From the NCBI GenBank assembly GCA_049509915.1, contig JBEKZL010000031.1:1-52312 (forward strand): a stretch of 52,312 nucleotides of DNA, in the 5' to 3' direction. Each line of letters opens with the position of its first letter. The stretch's first letter is position 1. The notes under the pieces were generated by a model. It was not told where the DNA came from. It did not search any database and worked only from the letters and a program-made list of their open reading frames with translations. The stretch is from JBEKYD01 sp049509915. Its GTDB lineage: Bacteria; Acidobacteriota; Terriglobia; Bryobacterales; Bryobacteraceae. Positions 32,211-40,166 of the stretch are shown here, piece by piece. The position numbers and the translations under genes were made by a program.

Positions 32211-33218
32211 GTGACTGGCCCCGGGGCTGCGCGGCAGGGCGACCTGTACGAGGCGCGACCACCTGATAGAGACGATGCGCGAGCGCGCCGGTTGGTTGCA
32301 GTGGCCGGTCCTACCGGATCGGGTAAGAGTGAACTGGCGCTCGTATTGGCCGAGGCGTTCGCCGGCGAGATCGTCAATTGCGATTCGCTGCAGGTGTTCC
32401 GGCATTTCGATATTGGCACGGCAAAGCTGCCCTTTGCGGAGCGGCGGGGCGTGCCCCATCACCTGATCGACGTGGCCGACCCCGACGAGATGTTCACGGC
32501 CGGCGAATACGCACGCGTGGCGCGGCGCGCGATTGGAGAGATTGCGGCGCGGGGCCGGCTGCCGCTGGTCGCCGGCGGCACTGGTTTCTACCTGCGGGCG
32601 CTGCTGGACGGGCTGTTTCAGGGGCCGGAGCGGGACCAGGCCCTGCGCGAGCGGCTAGCGGCGCGGGAAGCGCGGCGCGCCGGCAGTTTGCACCGTTTGC
32701 TGACCCGCCTGGACCCGGAGACCGCCAGCCGCATTCACCCCCACGACGTTCCCAAAGTGACGCGGGCTCTGGAAGTGACGCTGGTGGCACGCCGCCCGGT
32801 CAGCGGACTCTTTCGGCAGGGGCGCGACCGGCTGACGGGCTATCGCACCTTGAAGCTGGGCCTGCTGCCGGATCGGGAAGCGCTCTACCGGCGTCTGGAC
32901 GCGCGCGCGGAGCGGATGTTCGCCGGCGGTTTGTCCGAGGAAGTGGAGAGCATTCTCAAGCTGGGATTTCCGCCGACAGCCAAGCCGTTCGAATCGCACG
33001 GCTACAGGCAGGCGCTGCAGTTGCTGCGGGGCGAGTTGAACCGCCGGGAAGCCGTATTCTACGCGCAGCGCAACACGCGCCAGTACGCCAAGCGCCAGAT
33101 TACCTGGTTCCGCAAGGAGCCGGACCTGGTATGGCTGCGGGGCTTCGGAGACGACGGGGAAATTCAGAGGGAAGCTAGAGAGAGGGTGGGAGCGTTCTTG
33201 GGGGCATCAGCGAAATGA
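32211..33218 (+). CDS. miaA: tRNA dimethylallyltransferase MiaA
   Basis: Adds the dimethylallyl group to A37 of tRNAs reading UNN codons. Motifs: P-loop VAVAGPTGSGKSELALVLA, IVNCDSLQVFRHFDIGTAKL, GVPHHLIDVADPDE, VAGGTGFYLRALLDG, and the C-terminal RNTRQYAKRQITWFRKE. Length about 335 aa. The start is uncertain: the frame is open to TTG 32187, which lies inside an AT-rich promoter-like stretch, so GTG 32211 is used here; TTG 32299 just before VAVAGPTG would also give a normal MiaA N-terminus. No clear ribosome site separates the options. Confidence 0.93.
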   Translation: MTGPGAARQGDLYEARPPDRDDARARRLVAVAGPTGSGKSELALVLAEAFAGEIVNCDSLQVFRHFDIGTAKLPFAERRGVPHHLIDVADPDEMFTAGEYARVARRAIGEIAARGRLPLVAGGTGFYLRALLDGLFQGPERDQALRERLAAREARRAGSLHRLLTRLDPETASRIHPHDVPKVTRALEVTLVARRPVSGLFRQGRDRLTGYRTLKLGLLPDREALYRRLDARAERMFAGGLSEEVESILKLGFPPTAKPFESHGYRQALQLLRGELNRREAVFYAQRNTRQYAKRQITWFRKEPDLVWLRGFGDDGEIQREARERVGAFLGASAK

Positions 33219-33373
33219 GCTGCCGGGGAACACCCTGCTCTCGTACCACAGACCGGTCATCGAGTCGACCTCGTTTTCCCAGCGTCAGGATCATTGGATC
33301 GCGCCATCATCGTTCCGCAGATGCGAAGTGCTGAACCCGCGGGGGCTTTGCGGAGCGTGCCCTCCGGCGCGAC

Positions 33374-33910
33374 TTACAGCCAGTGCATCAAACTCGTCGC
33401 CCCATACGCCAGCAGGCAGCCGATTAGCGCGCCGGCGACTACGTCGCTGAGGAAGTGCATGCCCAGCAGGATGCGCGAGGCGGCCACGCTGAGAGCACAG
33501 AACAGTAAGCCCACGATGAGATCGGGGTAGAAGGTTTCGAGGGATATGGCTACGGCGAAAGCCGTAATCGTGTGGCCTGAAGGAAACGAGAACTGATCGG
33601 GCGGCAGCAGGGTAGCCCAACAGTGAGGCTCCAGGGGGCGCTTGCGGCCGGTGGCCCTCTTGATCCTGAGAAAGATGGCGATGCCCACGCCAGCCGCCAG
33701 GGCCGCGGCGCCGGTGGCGCGGAACCGGTCGGAGCCGCCGAATAGCAGGATGATGCAACCGAGCGCATACCACAACCAGCCGTCGCCGCCGCGGGTGGCG
33801 CAGATCATCCACACGCGGATCCAGCGCGGCGCCGGCCAGCGGTTGACGCGGCGCATCAGGCTATGGTCGCGGTGCGAGATGAAACTCAGCATGGCTTGAG
33901 GTAGCGTCAC
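33374..33910 (-). CDS. PAP2-family membrane phosphatase
   Basis: A 178-aa integral membrane acid phosphatase. The three catalytic blocks are present: KRATGRKRP (KxxxxxxRP), FPSGHT, and SRILLGMHFLSD (SRxxxxxHxxxD). Five or six hydrophobic helices. Such enzymes remove phosphate from lipids such as undecaprenyl pyrophosphate or phosphatidylglycerophosphate. The GTG start (33910) overlaps the TGA of the PHP gene (GTGA), giving translational coupling; ATG 33892 is an alternative. The partnership with a PHP-domain phosphoesterase suggests a shared lipid/phosphate role. Confidence 0.8.
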   Translation of the reverse strand: MTLPQAMLSFISHRDHSLMRRVNRWPAPRWIRVWMICATRGGDGWLWYALGCIILLFGGSDRFRATGAAALAAGVGIAIFLRIKRATGRKRPLEPHCWATLLPPDQFSFPSGHTITAFAVAISLETFYPDLIVGLLFCALSVAASRILLGMHFLSDVVAGALIGCLLAYGATSLMHWL

Positions 33911-34794
33911 GACGCCACCTCGGGCACGGGGACGGCCCCGCCGGCTTCGGCTTTCCGGCTTCCTCGCTCCCGCGCCTGGCGGCATTGTGCCATCCACCAG
34001 CGCGCGAACGCGTTCTCTACTATGTAGTTTCCAAGAATGACCAGGGGAACCGCAACTCCCAGAGATATCACGGGCAGCGTCCATGGGTTTTCCCGTACCA
34101 TATTGCGGCCGATGGCGAGCACGTCGCGGGTGAGCTTCCACATGCCGCCCATCTGGCCGCGCACGCGGCCGCGGCCGCGCCGCAAGCCTTCCAGAAACTC
34201 GCGTTTGTCGCGGGCCCCGGGCACCACCGTGTAAGCGCAACCGACCGAACGCATGGCGTGCGCGTCGCTACCGCCGACCTCCGCCCGAGCGGACCAATCG
34301 GCCAACAGCGCGGCGCCGGAGTTGGCGCATCCCAGCATGTGGCCGTTGCGGGTTTCGATGGCCGGGAAGGCGCTGGCGAACAGCTCGAAATCCTCCAGCG
34401 CGCGGCGCCCGGTCAGGCTGGAAAAAACGTGATTGGCGCTGTAGAACAGGCCGCGCTCGTCGAGATACGCCGTCAACGATTCAAAATCCTCGCGGCGGCG
34501 TTCGAACTCGATGTGGTCGCGCTCAGTAATGTCGTACACGCCCACGTGTAATTTGGTACCGGTGGGCAGATTACAACTGACTTCCTCGCTTAAAAAGAAA
34601 TCCGGCCGCGAGCGGAGCGCCTCCACCGCGCCGATGGAATCGTGGTCGGTGACGGTGACCAGGTCCATGCCGAGCCGTTTTAGCTTTTGGTAGACAGCGA
34701 CGGGGTCGTTATAGCTCTCGCGACATATCGCTCCGAGCAGGGGCACCCCGCACATACCGGAGTGCCGAGTGTGCACGTGCAGATCGCAGCGCAT
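33907..34794 (-). CDS. PHP-domain phosphoesterase with C-terminal membrane anchor
   Basis: A 295-aa protein. The PHP metal motifs are MRCDLHVHTRHSGM (HxH), LVTVTDHDSIGAVEAL, and the later VGGSDAHAMRSVG. The C-terminal part has a hydrophobic helix, WTLPVISLGVAVPLVILGNY, close to the end, so it is probably membrane-anchored. ATG 34794 is chosen because the open frame further upstream is antisense to the divergent glycosyltransferase start. PHP proteins are metal-dependent phosphoesterases; here the substrate is unknown. It is the first gene of a two-gene unit with the PAP2 phosphatase. Confidence 0.8.
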   Translation of the reverse strand: MRCDLHVHTRHSGMCGVPLLGAICRESYNDPVAVYQKLKRLGMDLVTVTDHDSIGAVEALRSRPDFFLSEEVSCNLPTGTKLHVGVYDITERDHIEFERRREDFESLTAYLDERGLFYSANHVFSSLTGRRALEDFELFASAFPAIETRNGHMLGCANSGAALLADWSARAEVGGSDAHAMRSVGCAYTVVPGARDKREFLEGLRRGRGRVRGQMGGMWKLTRDVLAIGRNMVRENPWTLPVISLGVAVPLVILGNYIVENAFARWWMAQCRQARERGSRKAEAGGAVPVPEVAS

Positions 34795-34888
34795 GCCTAT
34801 TTGTAGCCCCGCCACAGCTACAGTCGGGTGACAGACAGGAAAAACATGGGTTAATCGTTCTGTTTTCAGGGACGGGCGGGGCGCGCCA

Positions 34889-34897
34889 TGGCACAAT
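34889..34897 (+). promoter_or_regulatory. Extended -10 (TGG-CACAAT) for the glycosyltransferase gene
   Basis: TGG followed by CACAAT ends 9 nt before ATG 34907. The intervening CGAAACTGG has no ribosome-binding sequence, so the mRNA would be nearly leaderless. Confidence 0.4.
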
Positions 34898-34906
34898 CGA
34901 AACTGG

Positions 34907-36058
34907 ATGATCCGCCTGGACTTCGTCTTTTTCGACGCGGGCGGCGGCCACCGCGCGGCCGCCATCGCGCTCGGTGAAGCGATTGAGCGCGAAAAACGGC
35001 CGTTGGAAGTCCGGCTGATGAATTTGCAGGAGTTGTTGGACGAGATCGACGTCTTCCGCAAGCTCACCGGCGTCAGGTTACAGGACCTTTACAATTTGAT
35101 GTTGAAAAAGGGCTGGACGCTGGGTTCGGCCAAACTGACGGCGTGGATGCACGGCGTCATTCGCCTGTTTCACGGCCGCCAGGTGCGTTTGCTGGAGGAA
35201 TACTGGCGCCGCAGCCGGCCGGACATGGTGGTTTCGCTAATTCCGAATTTCAATCGCGCGCTGTGCCAGAGCCTGCGCCAGGCCCTGCCGGGAACGCCGC
35301 TGGTAACGGTGCTGACCGACATCGCCGATTACCCGCCGCACTTCTGGATCGAGCCGTTTGCGGGCGGGCTGCAGGAGCAGTACTTCATCTGCGGCTCGGC
35401 GAAGGCGGCCGAACAGGCGCGCGAGATGGGCCATGCCGCTGACAAAGTGCTGCGTGCATCCGGCATGATCCTGAGCCCGCGATTTTACGACGCCGCTCGG
35501 CTGGCGGGGGAGGAACGGGCACGGGCGCGGCGGGCGCTGGGCCTCGATCCGGAGTGCGCGGTGGGATTGGTGCTGTTCGGCGGCCAGGGTTCGGCGGCCA
35601 TGGTCGAAATCGCGGCGCGCCTCGCGGATCGCCAGTTGATTCTGATCTGCGGCCACAACACCCGCCTGCGCGACAAGCTGCGGGCGATGTCACACCGGGC
35701 GCCGATATTCGTGGAAGGTTTCACCCAGGAGATCCCCCACTACATGCAGCTTGCCGACTACTTCATAGGCAAGCCCGGCCCCGGCAGCATCAGCGAAGCC
35801 GTAGCCATGCGGCTTCCGGTGATTGTGGAACGCAACGCCTGGACCCTGCCGCAGGAGCGCTACAACGCGGATTGGGTGCGGGAGCAAGGGGTTGGGGTGG
35901 TATTGAAGAACTTCCGCGGCATCGGCGAAGCGGTAGCCAGGATGCTGGAGCCCGCGGCGTACGCCCGGTACCGCGCCGCCACCGAGCGCCAGAACAACCG
36001 GGCAGTATTCGAGATCCCGGAGATGCTGGAGCGGATCGGAAAGGCAGCGGGGAAGTAG
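34907..36058 (+). CDS. MGDG synthase/MurG-like glycolipid glycosyltransferase (GT28)
   Basis: A 383-aa GT-B glycosyltransferase. The N-terminus DFVFFDAGGGHRAAAIAL is the signature of monogalactosyldiacylglycerol synthase and processive diacylglycerol glucosyltransferases. The C-terminal donor domain has LVLFGGQGSAAMVEIAARL, FVEGFTQEIPHYMQLADYFI followed by GKPGPGSISEA, typical of GT28. It should transfer a sugar from UDP-sugar to a diacylglycerol or lipid carrier at the inner face of the membrane. It is divergent from the PHP/PAP2 lipid-phosphatase pair across about 110 bp, so a joint role in membrane-lipid remodelling is an inference. Confidence 0.82.
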   Translation: MIRLDFVFFDAGGGHRAAAIALGEAIEREKRPLEVRLMNLQELLDEIDVFRKLTGVRLQDLYNLMLKKGWTLGSAKLTAWMHGVIRLFHGRQVRLLEEYWRRSRPDMVVSLIPNFNRALCQSLRQALPGTPLVTVLTDIADYPPHFWIEPFAGGLQEQYFICGSAKAAEQAREMGHAADKVLRASGMILSPRFYDAARLAGEERARARRALGLDPECAVGLVLFGGQGSAAMVEIAARLADRQLILICGHNTRLRDKLRAMSHRAPIFVEGFTQEIPHYMQLADYFIGKPGPGSISEAVAMRLPVIVERNAWTLPQERYNADWVREQGVGVVLKNFRGIGEAVARMLEPAAYARYRAATERQNNRAVFEIPEMLERIGKAAGK

Positions 36059-36070
36059 GCCGGCCACCTG

Positions 36071-36425
36071 CTACGGCGCGGCTGCCGAGTCGTCGCCCAA
36101 AATGCGAAGGCACTGGTCGAGATGCTCAGGCACGTCTTTTTCAGCCATTTCCCTTACCACTTCCGGCCTGATGTACTCGTAGGCGTGCATGACGATGTTC
36201 CGAGCGCCGACGATGGCAGACCACGGAATCTCCGGGTGCGCCCGCTGAAAGGAGTCGTCGAGTTTTGCGGGCGGCTTCGCCGATGATTGTGATGTTACGG
36301 CAGACAGCGTCCATGGTCATTGGTTTGGAGGTCCAGTCGTCACTACCGGCACTCGTATACTCCGCGATGCGACGGCAGGAATCGCGGATGTGCATAATGT
36401 AGACCAGTGGGTCCTTGGCCAGCAT
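36071..36425 (-). pseudogene. HepT-type (HEPN) toxin with single-base frameshift
   Basis: The N-terminal half reads MLAKDPLVYIMHIRDSCRRI followed by AEYTS and ends EAARK. The frame then breaks in a run of four A (minus strand; 36263-36266). In the next frame the protein continues LDDSFQRAHPEIPWSAIVGA, then RNIVMHAYEYIRPEVV, to TAG 36071. RNIVMHAY is the catalytic RX4HXY motif of HEPN ribonucleases. Removing one A restores a normal roughly 118-aa HepT. Either a true inactivating mutation, a sequencing error in the homopolymer, or frameshifting. The gene is 6 nt downstream of its antitoxin. Confidence 0.8.
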
Positions 36426-36431
36426 AACAGC

Positions 36432-36725
36432 TTAAAGCGGCATGGCCTCGGAGAGCACCCGGCCCCGGATGTAGGGATGGATGCCGCCCGATTCCACCAG
36501 GTCGACCTCGACACCCAGTAACTCCTCCAGATCCGAGAGGAGGCCACCCATATCGAGCAGTCCGCGGCCCTTGTCCAGGTCCACAAGGAAATCGACGTCG
36601 CTGTTGGGCCCGTTCTCGCCCGAAGCCACCGAGCCGAACACGCGAACGTTGCGGCAACAGCGAATCCGGTGGATCTTCGCGAACCGTGGACTGCGGCGGG
36701 ACTCACCACGGTCCAAACCAAGCAC
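36432..36725 (-). CDS. MntA-type minimal nucleotidyltransferase antitoxin
   Basis: A 97-aa minimal nucleotidyltransferase. The active-site motif GSX10DXD is exact: GSVASGENGPNSDVDFLVDL, followed by GLLDMGGLLSDLEELLGVEV and the third acidic residue in DLVESGGIHPYI. MntA antitoxins AMPylate a Tyr of the HepT toxin's RX4HXY motif to neutralise it. The start is a GTG; the first about 20 residues (GESRRSPRFAKIHRI) are unusual, so the true N-terminus may also be altered. It precedes the hepT gene in the standard order. Confidence 0.78.
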   Translation of the reverse strand: MLGLDRGESRRSPRFAKIHRIRCCRNVRVFGSVASGENGPNSDVDFLVDLDKGRGLLDMGGLLSDLEELLGVEVDLVESGGIHPYIRGRVLSEAMPL

Positions 36726-36756
36726 CGGGGCTCCCTAAACGGGCAAAGCACCCGAA

Positions 36757-36787
36757 TTAGACAGGAGGGCCCTCGGTTTGTTATAGT
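36757..36787 (+). promoter_or_regulatory. Candidate promoter TTAGAC-N19-TATAGT
   Basis: TTAGAC (36757) and TATAGT (36782) are 19 bp apart in the most AT-rich stretch of this region, upstream of the Tudor-like and cold-shock genes. It would give a leader of about 100 nt before ATG 36893. Confidence 0.35.
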
Positions 36788-36892
36788 AATAAAGTCCATT
36801 GTGTTTCATTCCAATTGCGCGCCTTACCAGTTTCACAGTGTTTTCCCCGTTTTCCGCGCATTTCAACCTTAGGAGCGACGCGTTAGCGAGCC

Positions 36893-37123
36893 ATGGCTGC
36901 CAATACATATTCCCAAGGTGCCCAAGTCGAGCACGACAAATTCGGATTGGGTACGGTAATGTCCAGTAGCGAGGAACGTATCGTGATCAAATTCGACGAT
37001 CACGGTGAAAAAAAATTCGTCAAGGATCTGGTGCTGGTCAGCTTGAAAAAGAGCGACCGTACGCCGCCAGCCGAAAAGAAGGGAACCCGCAAGAGGAAGG
37101 TTGCCGTTGCCGCCACCGTGTAA
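36893..37123 (+). CDS. Small PcrA/UvrD C-terminal-like (Tudor) domain protein
   Basis: A 76-aa protein: YSQGAQVEHDKFGLGTVMSS, then RIVIKFDDHGEKKFVKD. This matches the C-terminal beta-barrel of PcrA/UvrD helicases (GxxVxHxxFGxGxV ... VxFxxxGxKxF), here stand-alone, ending in a basic tail (KKGTRKRKVAVAA). In helicases this module binds RNA polymerase, so a transcription-linked role is possible. It is followed after about 45 nt by a cold-shock-domain gene. The best Shine-Dalgarno-like AGGAG lies about 20 nt upstream, too far to be ideal. Confidence 0.7.
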   Translation: MAANTYSQGAQVEHDKFGLGTVMSSSEERIVIKFDDHGEKKFVKDLVLVSLKKSDRTPPAEKKGTRKRKVAVAATV

Positions 37124-37168
37124 TCGTTATTAGTTACAGGAGCGCACGGAAGTTTTGAGGATCTCCGA

Positions 37169-37597
37169 TTGAACGCACGCCAGAAGCGATTATTTGAAGA
37201 GGCCCGGAAACGGAATCCGGATCTGAAGATGCCCACCGAGCAGCCGCCTGCCACGGAGTGGACCGAGGCGGACTTGGCTTTGATCAAGCAAGGCGTGGGC
37301 GACAAAAGCGGCCGGCCGAACCAGGGTGGGGGCGAATCCGGTGAAGGTGGCGAGGAAGCCGCCGGCGGAGTCCAGTCCGGCTCCGTGGTCACGTATTTCG
37401 AGCAGAAGGGTTTCGGTTTCCTGCGGCCCGACGATGGCGGCCGGGACATCTTCTTTCACGTTTCGCGGCTGGCCGAGGGTCTGGCCACGGATCTGCGGCC
37501 TGGTACCCGGCTGATTTACGAGCTGGGTATGGATCGCACCGGTAAGCCGGCTGCCAGCAGCATTCGGATCGCTCCTCCCCCTTCCGCCGCCGAGTGA
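37169..37597 (+). CDS. Cold-shock-domain protein with disordered N-terminal extension
   Basis: A 142-aa protein. The C-terminal half is a cold-shock (OB) domain: SGSVVTYFEQKGFGFLRPDD, then GGRDIFFHVSRLAEG, with RNP1 (KGFGFL) and RNP2 (DIFFHVS). Canonical CspA reads KGFGFI and DVFVHFS. The first 60 residues are polar and Gly/Glu-rich with an early basic helix (NARQKRLFEEARKR). The start is a TTG at 37169 preceded by GAGGAT. Probably an RNA chaperone. It sits 46 nt upstream of ffh and may be co-transcribed. Confidence 0.78.
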   Translation: MNARQKRLFEEARKRNPDLKMPTEQPPATEWTEADLALIKQGVGDKSGRPNQGGGESGEGGEEAAGGVQSGSVVTYFEQKGFGFLRPDDGGRDIFFHVSRLAEGLATDLRPGTRLIYELGMDRTGKPAASSIRIAPPPSAAE

Positions 37598-37643
37598 CCG
37601 CATGAATCGATTCGTGGTTCTTGCCTGAGGTTTTCAAAGTCCC

Positions 37644-39011
37644 ATGTTTGACAATCTATCGGACAAGCTGCAGCGGGTATTCAAGACCCTGCGCGGCGAA
37701 GGCAAACTCTCGGCCGAAAACATGGAGGGCGCGCTGCGGGAGATCCGCATGGCGCTGCTCGAGGCCGACGTCAACTTCCGGGTGGTCAAGCAGCTGATCG
37801 AGAACATCCGGCAAAAGGCCATGGGCGAGGAAGTGCTCACGGCGTTGTCGCCATCCCAGCAGGTGATTAAGATCGTTCATGAAGAGCTGATCAAGATCCT
37901 GGGCAGCCATGAATCGAAGTTGCGTTTTGCCAACGAGCCGCCGACGGTGATCCTCATCGTGGGGCTGCAGGGCTCGGGCAAGACCACCTCCACGGGCAAA
38001 CTGGCGCGGTGGCTGGGGCGCAACGGGCATCGTCCCTTGCTCGTGTCGGTGGACGTCTACCGCCCGGCGGCGCGGGAACAGCTCAAGGTGATCGCGCGGG
38101 AAGTCGGCCAGCCCGTTTACGAAGGGGCGGCGGACGAAACCAAACCGCTGGAGCTTGGACGCGCGGCCCGCAAGGAATGCGCCAACTCGGGGCGCGACGT
38201 TCTGCTGGTGGACACGGCGGGCCGGCTGCACATCGACGATCAACTGATGAGCGAGCTGGACGAGCTCAAGCAACAGCTCAATCCGGTGGAGATTCTGTTC
38301 GTGGCGGACGCCATGACCGGGCAGGACGCGGTGAAATCGGCGGACGAGTTTCACAAGCGCCTGGGCATCACCGGTGTGATTCTGACCAAAATGGACGGCG
38401 ATGCGCGCGGCGGCGCGGCACTGTCGATCCGCCACGTCACCGGCCAGCCGCTGAAGTTCGTGGGCATCGGCGAAAAGCCCGACGCTCTGGAACCCTTCCA
38501 TCCGGACCGCGCAGCCAACCGCATTCTCGGCATGGGCGATATTCTCTCGTTCATTGAGAAAGCCGAGCAGACCATCGACAAGAAAAAAGCCGTCGAGATG
38601 CAGCGCAAGCTGATCGACAACGAGTTTACCCTGGAGGACTTTCGCGACCAGTTGCGGCAGATCCGCAAGCTGGGCCCGCTGGGCTCGCTGCTCGACATGA
38701 TGCCCAAGGTGGGCATGCTGAAGGAACTCAAGGACGTCAAAGTCGATGAGAACGAGATCACGCGTGTGGTGGCGATTATCGATTCGATGACGCCGCGCGA
38801 GCGCGACAATCACATGATCATCAACGGCAGCCGGCGGCGGCGCATCGCGCATGGCAGCGGCACCTCGGTGCAGGAAGTCAACCAGTTGTTGAAGCAATAC
38901 GCCCAGGCGCGCAAAATGATGAAGACGTTTTCGGGCGGGCTGATGGGCAGGAAACTCGGGAAGATGAAGCTGCCCCCCGGATTTCCGTTCGGGGATATGG
39001 CGGGCCGCTAG
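37644..39011 (+). CDS. ffh: Signal recognition particle GTPase Ffh
   Basis: A 455-aa SRP54 homologue which binds signal sequences and 4.5S RNA. N domain residues 1-95; G domain with P-loop GLQGSGKTTSTGKLA (from 107), DVYRPAAREQL, DTAGRL, TKMDGDARGGAALS, and GIGEKPDALEPFH. The methionine-rich M domain (from about 300) has the RNA-binding helix-turn-helix SRRRRIAHGSGTSVQEVN and LLDMMPKVGML. It heads the ffh-rpsP-khpA-rimM-trmD operon, an order widely conserved in bacteria. Confidence 0.97.
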   Translation: MFDNLSDKLQRVFKTLRGEGKLSAENMEGALREIRMALLEADVNFRVVKQLIENIRQKAMGEEVLTALSPSQQVIKIVHEELIKILGSHESKLRFANEPPTVILIVGLQGSGKTTSTGKLARWLGRNGHRPLLVSVDVYRPAAREQLKVIAREVGQPVYEGAADETKPLELGRAARKECANSGRDVLLVDTAGRLHIDDQLMSELDELKQQLNPVEILFVADAMTGQDAVKSADEFHKRLGITGVILTKMDGDARGGAALSIRHVTGQPLKFVGIGEKPDALEPFHPDRAANRILGMGDILSFIEKAEQTIDKKKAVEMQRKLIDNEFTLEDFRDQLRQIRKLGPLGSLLDMMPKVGMLKELKDVKVDENEITRVVAIIDSMTPRERDNHMIINGSRRRRIAHGSGTSVQEVNQLLKQYAQARKMMKTFSGGLMGRKLGKMKLPPGFPFGDMAGR

Positions 39012-39069
39012 CTGACAGCCTCGCCCCGGATACGTTACCTTATTTAAGGACAAAGGAATTGGAGTATCG

Positions 39070-39321
39070 ATGCTGATGATTCGACTGGCGCGTTTCGGCG
39101 CCAAAAAGAAGCCTTTTTACCGCGTGGTAGTGATCGAGAAAGAGCGCGCGCGCAACGGACGGAGCCTGGAAGTGGTGGGAAATTACAATCCGCTCGCCGT
39201 CCCGGCCCAGGCGACGTTGCAGCACGAACGGATCGAACACTGGACCAAGAACGGCGCGCAGCTTTCCGATACGGTGAAGCGCCTGGTCGAGAAATTCCCG
39301 GCTGCCGCTCCGGTGGCGTAA
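39070..39321 (+). CDS. rpsP: 30S ribosomal protein S16
   Basis: An 83-aa protein: LMIRLARFGAKKKPFYRVVV and GRSLEVVGNYNPL are the S16 signatures. Residues ERIEHWTKNGAQLSDTVKRL form the C-terminal helix. ATTGGAG precedes ATG 39070. Second gene of the ffh operon. Confidence 0.96.
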   Translation: MLMIRLARFGAKKKPFYRVVVIEKERARNGRSLEVVGNYNPLAVPAQATLQHERIEHWTKNGAQLSDTVKRLVEKFPAAAPVA

Positions 39322-39408
39322 CTGTTTCTGTAAGAAAACTAACGGGAAGCGTGTAATGGAAGCCTTTCGGACGGTACCCGTTCCGCTACCATGGGAAAGG
39401 GAGGCGGG

Positions 39409-39639
39409 ATGAAGCAACTGGTTGAAGATATTGCTAAAGCTCTTGTGGACATCCCCGAAGAGGTGTCTGTGCGCGAGGTGCAGGGCGAACAGGTGACCGT
39501 ACTCGAACTCAAGGTAGCTCCCAGCGACCTGGGGAAAGTAATTGGCAAACAGGGGCGAACGGCGCGTTCGATCCGGACCATATTGGGAGCGGCTGGGATG
39601 AAGCTCAACCGGAGATTTACGCTGGAAATCCTGGAGTGA
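39409..39639 (+). CDS. khpA: KH-domain RNA-binding protein KhpA
   Basis: A 76-aa single KH-domain protein (YlqC/KhpA), the normal length. The GxxG loop is in GKVIGKQGRTARSIRTIL. GGGAGG directly before ATG 39409 makes that start better than ATG 39391, which would add MGKGGG. In Gram-positives KhpA works with KhpB in RNA regulation and cell size. The stop overlaps the rimM GTG start. Confidence 0.92.
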   Translation: MKQLVEDIAKALVDIPEEVSVREVQGEQVTVLELKVAPSDLGKVIGKQGRTARSIRTILGAAGMKLNRRFTLEILE

Positions 39640-40166
39640 CTCCGGACCGGGATGGGTGGGTGGCAATTGCCCTTGTGGGAAAACCGAGGGGAAACCGGGG
39701 TGAGCTTACCGCCATCAGCCTGTCGCACAAGCCCGGGCGTTTCGCCGAATTAGGTGAAGTGTTTCTGTTTCTGCCAGGCAAAGCGGAAGGGGAGCGCCTG
39801 GGGCTGGAATCCACCTGGTTTCACGATGGGCGCCTGATTTTGAAGTTCGTCGGCGTGGACACCATCGACGACGCCGCGCGATGGTCCGGGGCCGAGGTGC
39901 GGATTCCATTCAGCCAGCGCGCCGCCCCGGAGCCGGGGGCTTATTTCCAATCGGACCTGATCGGGTGCGAGGTGGTGGAGCGCGCCGGCGGTGAGCGTCT
40001 GGGCCAGGTCGCGGGCTGGGACGACGGCGGCGGCAACGGCTTGCTGGTGCTGGATTCCGGGTTGATGATCCCGTTTGCCCGCTCCATCTGCGTCGAAATT
40101 GACCCCGCCGGCCGGCGCATTGCGGTGGAGTTGCCCCCCGGCCTGAAGGAATTGAACCGCTCGTGA
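39636..40166 (+). CDS. rimM: 16S rRNA processing protein RimM
   Basis: A 176-aa ribosome maturation factor for the 30S head, binding S19. The N-terminal barrel has VAIALVGKPRGNRGELTAIS (family GxxxxxxGxxGE/xxx) and the C-terminal PRC barrel has YFQSDLIGCEVVER, LVLDSGLMIPFARSICVEID. The GTG start at 39636 overlaps the khpA stop, and its own stop overlaps the trmD start. Confidence 0.92.
   Translation: MTPDRDGWVAIALVGKPRGNRGELTAISLSHKPGRFAELGEVFLFLPGKAEGERLGLESTWFHDGRLILKFVGVDTIDDAARWSGAEVRIPFSQRAAPEPGAYFQSDLIGCEVVERAGGERLGQVAGWDDGGGNGLLVLDSGLMIPFARSICVEIDPAGRRIAVELPPGLKELNRS

Noticed and set aside
37656..39104. 482-codon minus-strand frame antisense to ffh
   Set aside because: Shadow of a highly conserved gene; composition (His, Leu, Gln, Val rich) is not protein-like.
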